Assembly (NCBI GenBank): GCA_023264075.1
Contig: JALQTG010000256.1
Location: 1-11,307 of the forward strand
Source: Crocinitomicaceae bacterium
GTDB taxonomy: Bacteria; Bacteroidota; Bacteroidia; Flavobacteriales_D; Crocinitomicaceae
Direction: 5' to 3'
Length of the DNA: 11,307 nucleotides
The notes under the pieces were generated by a model that saw only the letters and a list, made by a program, of their open reading frames with translations, was not told where the DNA came from and did no database searches. Numbering within the stretch: position 1 is the stretch's first letter; every line of letters begins with the position of its first letter. This document shows positions 1-6,631 of the stretch, piece after piece. A program made the position numbers and the translations under genes.

Positions 1-1452
1 GAATACTGGGGGCTGGGACTCAAACCCACCAAGAAAAGAAAGCTTCAACTTCTGACCTCCACCAAAAAGATTTTTATTCTGATAATTGAGCGATGTCGAC
101 ACTCCGAGAAATACATTCGAATTCGTTGCTCGTGGCTCAAAACTAAAGACTTGCTTCTTTGCAGGAACCAAATAATAATGTACATCGACAGTATTGTCCT
201 CATTCTCTACTAATTCAGGCTTCACAGACTTAAATAAGTCTAATTGGACCAAATGGTTAAAGCTCTCATCTACCAATTCTCCCTTGTAATAATTACCTTC
301 TTCCAACATATTTTGGTACTCCAACAAAACTGGAGAAATCCCCAATTTCCCATTGTATAAAAAGTAAGCCTCTCTTCTCCCTTCCTCATCTCCTTTGAAC
401 CAATAATACCTGAGCGTATCGTAGGTAGGAAGATAACCATTATTCAATCCTTTGCCATAGCTTTTTGCGAAATTACCAGAGTAATAAATAGTATCCGCTA
501 TGTGAAAAAAGACCTTATTTACGCGGGTCACAGCAAATGGTTTACGAACCATTTCTCCTTCATTCTCCACATACCTGCTCGCAATTTGAATCGCGACTTC
601 CATTGACTTCTCTTTATTCAGCGTGTCCACCTCAAACGCAACGTATGACTCTCTAAATCCATAGATACCTTCATTCCGCATAAAAGAAGCGAGTTCCTTC
701 CGAAAACGAGCCAATTCGTCCGAATCAAACCGAAATGGTGTTTGCCACTCTTCGTTATGCCGCTGTTGGAATTTTTCATACTTCAACCCTACCGTTCGAT
801 TCGAAGTGACCAAATACATAGAATCCACAGAAGACGGATCAAACAACTCGATGCGATAAGTCACGCTTACTTGCTTTTTCCGTTTGGAGATCAACTCAGT
901 TTGAACTTCTGCGTCAAAATATCCCTTACGATTTAAAAACAATGTCAGTTGGTCCACAGACACATTCAATGAAACAGAATCAAATAGTTTAGGCGGTTCG
1001 CCAACCGTATATTTCAACCATTCGCGGAAAAATCTTCGCGGATTTAGTGTGTCCTTTAATTTTACTCTTTTCTGAACATACCCGCGTTCACCATGATTTA
1101 AGGCCTTCTCAATTCTTCGCTCATTGATCCGCTCTTCACGAGCTAATCTACTATTATTCCGTTCTCGAATCTTCGCGTTTTTAATACGCCGCTTTTTCGC
1201 TACACGATCAGGGTTAACGAGATTAAATGCGCGCAATTTGAGTTTCATTCCTAATGTCTTGAAATTAGGTTGCTGTCGAATGACTGAGGCCACTTCATCC
1301 TCATACAAGTCTCCTTCTCCCCCAACGAATACTAGCTCGTTTTCACGGAGTAATTGCTCTCCCTCTGGTACATATTTCGTAATACGACAACTGGTAAATA
1401 CCAGAGCCATAGTAATACTAAAAATGATATGAACATAAAGACGTCTACTCAT
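1..1452 (-). CDS. tamL: TamL-type BamA/TamA family outer-membrane lipoprotein (5' part, 484 codons)
   Basis: This is the N-terminal 484 codons of a gene that continues past the left edge. The start is the ATG at 1452, with a promoter box 6 nt upstream. The product opens with a lipoprotein signal peptide (hydrophobic core about residues 8-20, lipobox VFTSC, lipidated Cys22). The KYVPEGEQLL stretch right after it is a hallmark of the Bacteroidota TamL branch of the Omp85 family. Residues about 83-133 are very rich in Lys/Arg and precede FFREWLKYTVGEPP, again as in TamL. POTRA-type segments follow (e.g. LTLFLNRKGYFDAEV near 169-183; YKGELVDESFNHL further on). From about residue 440 the entry to the beta-barrel is visible (RATNSNVFLGVSTSLNYQNK, then NLFGGGQKLKLS). 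Most of the barrel lies outside the window. By family knowledge TamL works with TamB in delivering material to the outer membrane. The residues after Cys22 (RITK) are not acidic, so no surface-export signal is seen. Confidence 0.9.
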   Translation of the reverse strand, partial: MSRRLYVHIIFSITMALVFTSCRITKYVPEGEQLLRENELVFVGGEGDLYEDEVASVIRQQPNFKTLGMKLKLRAFNLVNPDRVAKKRRIKNAKIRERNNSRLAREERINERRIEKALNHGERGYVQKRVKLKDTLNPRRFFREWLKYTVGEPPKLFDSVSLNVSVDQLTLFLNRKGYFDAEVQTELISKRKKQVSVTYRIELFDPSSVDSMYLVTSNRTVGLKYEKFQQRHNEEWQTPFRFDSDELARFRKELASFMRNEGIYGFRESYVAFEVDTLNKEKSMEVAIQIASRYVENEGEMVRKPFAVTRVNKVFFHIADTIYYSGNFAKSYGKGLNNGYLPTYDTLRYYWFKGDEEGRREAYFLYNGKLGISPVLLEYQNMLEEGNYYKGELVDESFNHLVQLDLFKSVKPELVENEDNTVDVHYYLVPAKKQVFSFEPRATNSNVFLGVSTSLNYQNKNLFGGGQKLKLSFLGGFESQPPVF

Positions 1453-1591
1453 ACTCCACAAATGTAATAAATGGAATGCTGAATTTATTCATTTAAAGCG
1501 CAATCCTTTTAACCATTGTCATTCTAGATGAGCGAATAGTCCAAATCATGTTGTGCTGCTCCACTATTCATGAACTCCGAATAACGCGTCG
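1453..1591. other. 139-bp spacer between BASS gene and tamL
   Basis: No gene is seen here. It holds the tamL promoter box at its left end and, on the right, part of a long stem that overlaps the stop codon of the BASS gene. No U-rich tract follows that stem on the minus strand, so a classic intrinsic terminator is not evident. Confidence 0.6.
1459..1466 (-). promoter_or_regulatory. Bacteroidota -7 box TACATTTG for tamL
   Basis: On the minus strand TACATTTG matches the TAnnTTTG consensus and ends only 6 nt (TGGAGT) before the tamL ATG. Transcription would then start at or within a few bases of the start codon, giving an almost leaderless mRNA. No clear -33 TTG is present at the usual spacing, so confidence is moderate. 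Confidence 0.5.
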
Positions 1592-1607
1592 CTATTCTAG
1601 CTCATCT
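1526..1607 (-). repeat. Inverted repeat with alternative pairings over the BASS stop codon
   Basis: Plus-strand AGATGAGC+GAATAG (1526-1539) is complementary to CTATTC (1592-1597) plus GCTCATCT (1600-1607). That makes 14 base pairs with one 2-nt bulge and a 52-nt loop. Inside the loop ACTATTC (1563-1569) is also complementary to GAATAGT (1534-1540), a 7-bp stem with a 22-nt loop. The two folds compete for the same arm. The 1592-1607 arm lies in the last codons and stop of the BASS gene. The pairing is read directly from the sequence; a role in 3'-end protection or termination is inference. Confidence 0.5.
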
Positions 1608-2473
1608 TTTCGACCAAATCGCTTCATGATATAAGCAAAAATGAACGTAGTAAAGAAGGAAAAGCTACCATACAACACAGCGATTGTAGAAAGCCCTTCT
1701 AAATGCAACAAATTCGTTGCTATAAAGATGGCCAACGCAGTATTTTGCAGTCCCATTTCTATGGCAATCGTAAATTTCCCAGTATGTTTAATTCCTACCC
1801 AACCCGAGAAGTAATAACCCATCAACATAACCCCAACATTAATAAGCAAAGCTGGAATCAATAATTCCATATTGTAATTGATGCTCTGGGTGCTTTCATT
1901 CTGATTCTCTGAAAAAAGAACAAATGAAAACATAATCAACAATAAAAAGGGTAAGATATACCTTAAATAAGGCATAATCGAAAGCGTTGTCCTACGAAAA
2001 TAGTGATGGAAAAACATACCCGATAAAACAGGAATAATTACCGTAATCGCGATTTCATAAAAGGTCTGATACACGGATAAACTTACATCTTGGTTTTTCC
2101 CGAGAAAGAGATAGGTGCCCAGCTCCAAAATGATTGGTATAGTGAAAATGATTAAAAAAGAATTGAAGGCTGTAATAGAAACAGAAAGGGCCACTCTACC
2201 CTGAAGTAAATACGTAATCAAATTGGAAGAAGTCCCTCCTGGACAAGCTGTTATCAAAATAATCCCCAGTTTAAATACAGGGTCAATTGGCGCCAAAAAG
2301 GCTACTAAAAACCCAAATGCTGGCATAAGGACTAACTGACCAAATAAACCGAAAAGAATTCCTTTTGGACGCACAAAAACACGCTTGAAATCAGTTGGAC
2401 TTAAATTAAGGCCTATTCCAAACATAATAATTCCAATGGTGAAAGGAATGAGATAAGTCAGCACGCTCTGCAT
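1592..2473 (-). CDS. Bile acid:sodium symporter (BASS) family transporter
   Basis: A 293-residue integral inner-membrane protein with about 9-10 hydrophobic helices and a charged C-terminal tail (KRFGRKDELE), the usual length for the family. The two signature segments are intact. CPGGTSSN at 77-84, with its Ser-Asn pair, lies in one unwound crossing helix. EMGLQN at 239-244, with Glu239 and Gln243, lies in the other. In structurally studied bacterial ASBT homologues these segments supply the sodium ligands. GLNLSPTDFKR near 21-31 is also family-typical. The protein should be a sodium-coupled importer of an organic anion. The substrate cannot be read from sequence; bile acids, pantoate and keto acids are known substrates across the family, and environmental Bacteroidota are unlikely to use bile acids. 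It lies 129 bp downstream of hutU on the same strand, so partial cotranscription is possible, but that gap contains a palindrome and room for its own promoter. Confidence 0.9.
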   Translation of the reverse strand: MQSVLTYLIPFTIGIIMFGIGLNLSPTDFKRVFVRPKGILFGLFGQLVLMPAFGFLVAFLAPIDPVFKLGIILITACPGGTSSNLITYLLQGRVALSVSITAFNSFLIIFTIPIILELGTYLFLGKNQDVSLSVYQTFYEIAITVIIPVLSGMFFHHYFRRTTLSIMPYLRYILPFLLLIMFSFVLFSENQNESTQSINYNMELLIPALLINVGVMLMGYYFSGWVGIKHTGKFTIAIEMGLQNTALAIFIATNLLHLEGLSTIAVLYGSFSFFTTFIFAYIMKRFGRKDELE

Positions 2474-2561
2474 CCCACTAATTTAATAAGGATTTTAGAA
2501 TGGAGAACTAGACAAGTGAGATTCCCTTAAATTAATGAACACGGGAATATTATCCAGTACT

Positions 2562-2573
2562 CCAAAATTTTGG
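2562..2573. promoter_or_regulatory. Perfect 12-bp palindrome CCAAAATTTTGG
   Basis: A perfect palindrome without a spacer lies in the hutU-BASS spacer, 30 bp after the hutU stop and 89 bp upstream of the BASS start. Its two-fold symmetry fits a DNA-binding site for a dimeric regulator better than an RNA hairpin. A separate 6-bp inverted repeat, ATTCCC (2521-2526) with GGGAAT (2543-2548), lies between it and the BASS gene. Any operator role is inference. Confidence 0.25.
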
Positions 2574-2602
2574 CTCTTAGTTACGTATTAATCCAATGAG
2601 AT

Positions 2603-4600
2603 TTAATCCAGTAATTTATCGTCAACAATGGAAGGAACTGTCACTTTCAACAATGGTTCCATCTCCATTGCGCGTTGAATAGCGAAAATGGCACCCTCAT
2701 TTCTCGCCCAATTGCGACGTGCAATACCATTATTCACATCCCAATGCAGCATCATTTTCAATCTTCTATCAGCGTCCTTAGAGCCGTCTAGCAACATTCC
2801 GAATCCTCCGTTAATGACTTCACCCCAACCAACTCCACCACCATTGTGAATAGACACCCAAGTAGCGCCGCGAAAACTATCCCCGATTACATTATGAATG
2901 GCCATATCAGCCGTAAATTTCGAACCATCATATATGTTCGAGGTTTCTCTAAATGGTGAATCCGTTCCAGAAACGTCGTGATGGTCTCGACCTAGTACTA
3001 CCAGACCAATTTCTCCAGCCGCGATTGCGTTATTGAAAGCTTCGGCAATTTTCATTCTCCCCAATGCATCTGCATACAAGATTCGAGCTTGAGATCCAAC
3101 TACCAGTTTATTTTCTTGCGCACCCCGAATCCATTGGATGTTGTCCGCCATTTGTTGTTGAATTTCTGCTGGACTTTCTTTCATCAACTCTTCGAGTACC
3201 TTACACGCGATTTCATCAGTTTTTACCAAATCTTTAGGGTCATTTGAAGCACAGACCCAACGGAATGGTCCAAATCCGTAATCAAAGCACATCGGCCCCA
3301 TAATATCTTGAACATATGAAGGGTATTTAAAGTCGATTCCATTTTCAGCCATTACATCGGCCCCTGCTCGTGAGGCTTCTAATAAAAAGGCATTACCATA
3401 ATCAAAGAAATACGTTCCTTTGGCGGTATGTTTATTTACTGCATTTGCATGGCGTACCAGACTTTCTTGAACGTATGTTTTGAACCGTTCGGGATCATTG
3501 GCCATCATCTCGTTCGCTTCTTCAAAGGTTAATCCAACAGGGTAATAACCCCCTGCCCATGGATTATGAAGCGATGTTTGGTCAGAACCTAAGTCGATAT
3601 AAATTCCCTCTTCGTCAAATTTCTCCCAAACATCTACGATATTGCCCTGATAGGCGATTGAAACGACTTCTTGATTTGTTTTTGCTTCTCGAACACGCAC
3701 GCAAAGCTGATCTATATCTTCAATCATCTCGTCCACCCAACTTTGTGAATGTCGCGTATGCGTTGCTTTGGGATTTACTTCTGCTGTGATGGAAATACAC
3801 CCCGCAATTGAAGCTGCCTTTGGTTGAGCTCCAGACATTCCTCCGAGGCCAGCTGTAACAAATATTTTCCCCGCTAATCCTTCTCCATTTTTGGAAATCA
3901 TACGTCCCGCATTCAACACAGTGATGGTTGTTCCGTGCACAATTCCTTGAGGACCGATGTACATGTAAGAACCTGCCGTCATTTGTCCGTACTGAGTCAC
4001 CCCAAGCGCATTAAATTTCTCCCAATCATCAGGCTTCGAGTAATTCGGAATCATCATTCCATTTGTTACTACCACACGTGGTGCGTCTTTATGCGATGGA
4101 AAAAGTCCCATGGGATGACCTGAGTACATCACTAATGTTTGCTCATCTGTCATTTCCGACAGGTACTTCATGGTTAAACGATACTGAATCCAATTCTGAA
4201 AAACGGCACCATTTCCTCCATAAGTAATTAATTCATGTGGGTGCTGAGCGACGGCATAATCTAGATTATTCTGAATCATCATCATAATCGCTTTAGCCTG
4301 ATCGCACTTCCCAGGATATTCCTTAATATCCCTAGCATATAGTGGATAATCTGGACGATAACGATACATATAAATTCGGCCATACGTATCCAATTCTTCC
4401 GCAAAATCTTGAACTAACTCTTCGTGTTGTTCTTTTGGAAAATAGCGTAACGCATTTCTCAATGCTAGTTTACGCTCCTCTTCACTTAATATTTTCTTAC
4501 GCTTTGGTGCGTGATTCACAGAGGAATCAAATGGCTTTTTAGGTGGAATTGAGGATGGTATACCTTGCTGAATGTCGTGTTGAATATCCGTTAACGTCAT
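2603..4600 (-). CDS. hutU: Urocanate hydratase (urocanase), long form
   Basis: The 665-residue product hydrates urocanate to 4-imidazolone-5-propionate, the second step of histidine breakdown, using tightly bound NAD+ as electrophile in the cytoplasm. Family blocks are in order: YGGNGAVFQNW (127-137), a glycine-rich NAD-binding block FVTAGLGGMSGAQPKA (247-262), WAGGYYPVGLT (348-358), and PMCFDYGFGPFRW (436-448), whose Cys438 aligns with the catalytic Cys of the Pseudomonas enzyme. GRDHHDVSGTDSPFRET (537-553) and SIHNGGGVGWGE (583-594) complete the set. It is about 100 residues longer than the classical bacterial enzyme (about 557). The extra part includes roughly 80 N-terminal residues and resembles the longer bacterial and animal (UROC1-like) branch. 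No hutH, hutI, hutG or formiminotransferase gene is nearby, so the pathway must be completed elsewhere. The start at 4600 is supported by a -7 box 19 nt upstream. Confidence 0.96.
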   Translation of the reverse strand: MTLTDIQHDIQQGIPSSIPPKKPFDSSVNHAPKRKKILSEEERKLALRNALRYFPKEQHEELVQDFAEELDTYGRIYMYRYRPDYPLYARDIKEYPGKCDQAKAIMMMIQNNLDYAVAQHPHELITYGGNGAVFQNWIQYRLTMKYLSEMTDEQTLVMYSGHPMGLFPSHKDAPRVVVTNGMMIPNYSKPDDWEKFNALGVTQYGQMTAGSYMYIGPQGIVHGTTITVLNAGRMISKNGEGLAGKIFVTAGLGGMSGAQPKAASIAGCISITAEVNPKATHTRHSQSWVDEMIEDIDQLCVRVREAKTNQEVVSIAYQGNIVDVWEKFDEEGIYIDLGSDQTSLHNPWAGGYYPVGLTFEEANEMMANDPERFKTYVQESLVRHANAVNKHTAKGTYFFDYGNAFLLEASRAGADVMAENGIDFKYPSYVQDIMGPMCFDYGFGPFRWVCASNDPKDLVKTDEIACKVLEELMKESPAEIQQQMADNIQWIRGAQENKLVVGSQARILYADALGRMKIAEAFNNAIAAGEIGLVVLGRDHHDVSGTDSPFRETSNIYDGSKFTADMAIHNVIGDSFRGATWVSIHNGGGVGWGEVINGGFGMLLDGSKDADRRLKMMLHWDVNNGIARRNWARNEGAIFAIQRAMEMEPLLKVTVPSIVDDKLLD

Positions 4601-4619
4601 ATTGTATCAATTTATGGAA

Positions 4620-4627
4620 CAAATTTA
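4620..4627 (-). promoter_or_regulatory. -7 box TAAATTTG for hutU
   Basis: Minus-strand TAAATTTG is a perfect match to TAnnTTTG and ends 19 nt before the hutU ATG, which predicts a leader of roughly 12-16 nt. No convincing -33 TTG was found. The 125-bp spacer between smpB and hutU therefore has its own promoter, and hutU need not depend on readthrough from smpB. Confidence 0.5.
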
Positions 4628-4725
4628 ATGAAAGTTCTTCAGTCTGATTAGTAGAAATTCGAAAGTCTGCCTACTTCATTAAAGCTCCTCTGGTCGATGC
4701 AAGTTGAAAAGCTTTCCTTGAAATA

Positions 4726-5190
4726 CTAAAATTCCTTCTTCACCCGATCCATTGCACGTTTATCGTCTTTCTCTTTGAGGTCTTGTCGCTTGTCGTATAA
4801 TTTCTTTCCTTGGGCAGTGGCAATCTCTAATTTTGCTAATCCCTTTTCATTTACGAATAAGCGCAACGGTACAATGGTAAAGCCTTTGGTTTTCAGTTGT
4901 CGATCAATCTTATCGATTTCTTTACGGTTTAAAAGCAATTTACGATCTGCTTTCGGTTTATGCTGATAAAACGAGGCGTTCTCATATTCAGCGATGTGCA
5001 TATTGCGAATATAAATCTCTCCATTTTCGACAACACAAAATGCCTCAAGTATACTTGCTTTACCGTTTCGGATGCTTTTAATCTCTGTTCCACCTAATTG
5101 AATACCTGCCACAAACGTATCGAGAATGTGATACTCAAAACGTGCACGTTTATTTTTGATATTAACGCTATTGGTGTTCGTTTTGGCCAT
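4726..5190 (-). CDS. smpB: SsrA-binding protein SmpB
   Basis: The 154-residue protein binds tmRNA and brings it to stalled ribosomes for trans-translation. The length is normal. Recognisable blocks are NKRARFEYHI (13-22), GTEIKSIRNGK (34-44), ENGEIYIRNMHIAEYE (55-70), the HKPKADRKLLLNRKEI block (77-92), and the basic C-terminal tail starting at GKKLYDKRQDLKEKD (128-142). By family knowledge that tail occupies the empty mRNA channel. The ATG at 5190 lies 9 bp after the stop of the upstream membrane-protein gene, so both are almost certainly on one transcript; no separate promoter box is seen. The partner RNA gene ssrA is not in this window. Confidence 0.97.
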   Translation of the reverse strand: MAKTNTNSVNIKNKRARFEYHILDTFVAGIQLGGTEIKSIRNGKASILEAFCVVENGEIYIRNMHIAEYENASFYQHKPKADRKLLLNRKEIDKIDRQLKTKGFTIVPLRLFVNEKGLAKLEIATAQGKKLYDKRQDLKEKDDKRAMDRVKKEF

Positions 5191-5199
5191 GGAAAATCT

Positions 5200-5901
5200 C
5201 TAATTAAGAGGTGTTAATTCTTGAGATTCAAATTTAGTAAATTTACGGACACCGATATAGAAAAAGATAATCGTAATGACCATTAAGACGTGACTTAGAT
5301 CATCTTTGTTGAACCACAAATGTGGATTGAGTTTTAATAAGAAAATAAAAATAGATGGAAATAAAATAATAATCGCATAAACAGTATACTTAAACGAATC
5401 ATATCCCTTCTTCCAATAATAAGCCCCAAAACCGAGACAAAAAATCAGGTATGACAAGATAGCATCTACCATGATAAAAATGAAGCTTCCCATAACCATT
5501 GCCAAAATAGCCAACACTACACCCTTAGCAACCAACATTTTCTTCAGCTTCCCCTGAAGATCGAGAGTAAGCATATTCACACTAATCATTGCTTTACCAG
5601 CATGAAAAGAAGCTATTACGCCAAATATCCAACACGGAAACTTACCATACACATCAAAATAGTTAAAGAACAGGTGTCCCATTCCGCCAAAAAAAGTTGA
5701 AATAGCGAAATACAAATAGAATTTTCGCCAATGCTTTCTAAACTGCGAATATGGTTTCTTAATTTGAAAAAATAAAAAAATCGAAGTTAACGCAATCAAC
5801 CAATTGGTAACTAGTGCCATTGGTTCTTGCAAGCAAAGTCCCATCCAAGTAAATGGCAATTTATCTGGTGAAATCTCACACAGTGTATTCATCATAAACA
5901 T
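5200..5901 (-). CDS. Seven-helix membrane protein of unknown function
   Basis: I cannot assign a family with confidence. The 233-residue product has seven clear hydrophobic segments (about 24-46, 57-78, 88-108, 121-143, 146-163, 172-190, 201-219) and no cleavable signal peptide. Polar residues lie in or at the edge of membrane segments: Glu26 and Asn33 in EPMALVTN, His76 in FGGMGHLF, His100 in SFHAGKA, and Asp200-Asp201 and His204 in DDLSHVLM. A seven-helix protein with a few buried His/Asp/Glu is reminiscent of the CREST hydrolase superfamily (alkaline-ceramidase-like), but this is only a resemblance and the full motif set is not seen. The start at 5901 is supported by a promoter box 4 nt upstream; ATGs at residues 3 and 4 are alternatives. 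It precedes smpB by 9 bp and is divergent from recR. Confidence 0.8.
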   Translation of the reverse strand: MFMMNTLCEISPDKLPFTWMGLCLQEPMALVTNWLIALTSIFLFFQIKKPYSQFRKHWRKFYLYFAISTFFGGMGHLFFNYFDVYGKFPCWIFGVIASFHAGKAMISVNMLTLDLQGKLKKMLVAKGVVLAILAMVMGSFIFIMVDAILSYLIFCLGFGAYYWKKGYDSFKYTVYAIIILFPSIFIFLLKLNPHLWFNKDDLSHVLMVITIIFFYIGVRKFTKFESQELTPLN

Positions 5902-5905
5902 GGCA

Positions 5906-5913
5906 CAAAAGTA
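5906..5913 (-). promoter_or_regulatory. -7 box TACTTTTG for the seven-helix protein/smpB unit
   Basis: Minus-strand TACTTTTG fits TAnnTTTG and is followed by TGCC and the ATG at 5901, leaving a 4-nt gap and essentially no 5' leader. The 15-mer TACTTTTGTGCCATG differs at only two positions from the recR promoter/start on the opposite strand. No clear -33 element was found. Confidence 0.55.
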
Positions 5914-6000
5914 AGGTTATTTCATAAACGCCTTCGTCTTTTCACGTCATTTCGTTGAAAAAAAGAAGGTGTGCGACAACTAAGACGCCGCAGGTATGTG

Positions 6001-6008
6001 TACATTTG
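6001..6008 (+). promoter_or_regulatory. -7 box TACATTTG for recR-maf
   Basis: TACATTTG is followed by TGCT and the recR ATG at 6013, a 4-nt gap. Its position argues that the true recR start is this ATG and not the in-frame GTG at 5971, because the box lies between the two and a transcript started from it could not contain the GTG. No clear -33 TTG was found. Confidence 0.55.
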
Positions 6009-6012
6009 TGCT

Positions 6013-6630
6013 ATGGACTTGCCTTCAAAATACTTAGCCGAAGCGGTTGAACAATTGGCTTCTCTCCCCAGTGTGGGAAGACGAAGTGCACTGCGTTTAG
6101 CATTAGACTTACTGAAGCGAAGTCCCGAAGAAATTGAACGATTTGCCCAGGCATTCGTGGCGATGAAAGAAAAAGTGAAGCTCTGCGCCTCTTGCGGCAA
6201 TATTGCTGACCTCGATATCTGTGCAATTTGCAGTAACCCAGTACGTGATCATTCCATTATCTGTGTAGTGGAAGACGCGCGGGACGTTATGGCTATTGAA
6301 TCTACGCGCTCATACAAAGGAATTTACCATGTTTTGGGAGGTGTCATCTCCCCTATGGACGGACTCGGGCCAGAGGACCTAAACATTCACAGCTTAGTTG
6401 AGAAAGTTACGAAAAAACCACCTGCAGAGATTATATTCGCACTTGGAGCCACCATGGAAGGCGATACGACCAATTTTTATTTGTATAAAAAACTGCAGCA
6501 CTTAGGGCTTTCGATTACTACGTTGTCGCGCGGAGTTGCAGTTGGCACCGAATTACATTATGCCGACGAATTAACACTTGGCAGGTCGATTCAACAGCGA
6601 CTTCCTTTCGAAACCACATTTAATCGCTAG
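6013..6630 (+). CDS. recR: Recombination protein RecR
   Basis: The 205-residue product is the RecR subunit of the RecFOR/RecOR system that loads RecA at gaps and in recombinational repair. The N-terminal helix-hairpin-helix region contains LASLPSVGRRSALRLAL (16-32). A four-cysteine zinc site follows (Cys58, Cys61, Cys70, Cys73). The Toprim domain starts with CVVEDARDVMAIE (84-96) and includes YHVLGGVISPMDGLGPEDL (105-123). The C-terminal part has SRGVAVGTELHYADELTLG (172-190). The length is standard (about 200). An in-frame GTG at 5971 would add 14 non-conserved residues and is rejected because the promoter box lies downstream of it. The maf gene starts one base after the stop. Confidence 0.97.
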   Translation: MDLPSKYLAEAVEQLASLPSVGRRSALRLALDLLKRSPEEIERFAQAFVAMKEKVKLCASCGNIADLDICAICSNPVRDHSIICVVEDARDVMAIESTRSYKGIYHVLGGVISPMDGLGPEDLNIHSLVEKVTKKPPAEIIFALGATMEGDTTNFYLYKKLQHLGLSITTLSRGVAVGTELHYADELTLGRSIQQRLPFETTFNR

Positions 6631-6631
6631 T

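Noticed and set aside
742..1432. Plus-strand open frames opposite tamL
   Set aside because: The minus strand carries a continuous TamL reading frame across the whole stretch; the plus frames are reflections.
4681..4718. AAAGCT/AGCTTT inverted repeat after smpB as a terminator
   Set aside because: It has six pairs, a loop of more than 20 nt and no U-tract; not distinguishable from chance.
5971..6012. In-frame GTG start extending recR by 14 residues
   Set aside because: The -7 box at 6001-6008 lies inside this extension, the extra residues are not RecR-like, and the ATG at 6013 gives the standard length.
5922..6226. Two short antisense open frames over the recR start
   Set aside because: They are opposite-frame reflections of recR coding sequence with no recognisable protein features.
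6578..6631. In-frame ATG extending maf by 18 residues into recR
   Set aside because: The conserved fold begins directly after the ATG at 6632 (residues FDQTIILGSGSPRR), and the one-base junction is a normal coupled start.
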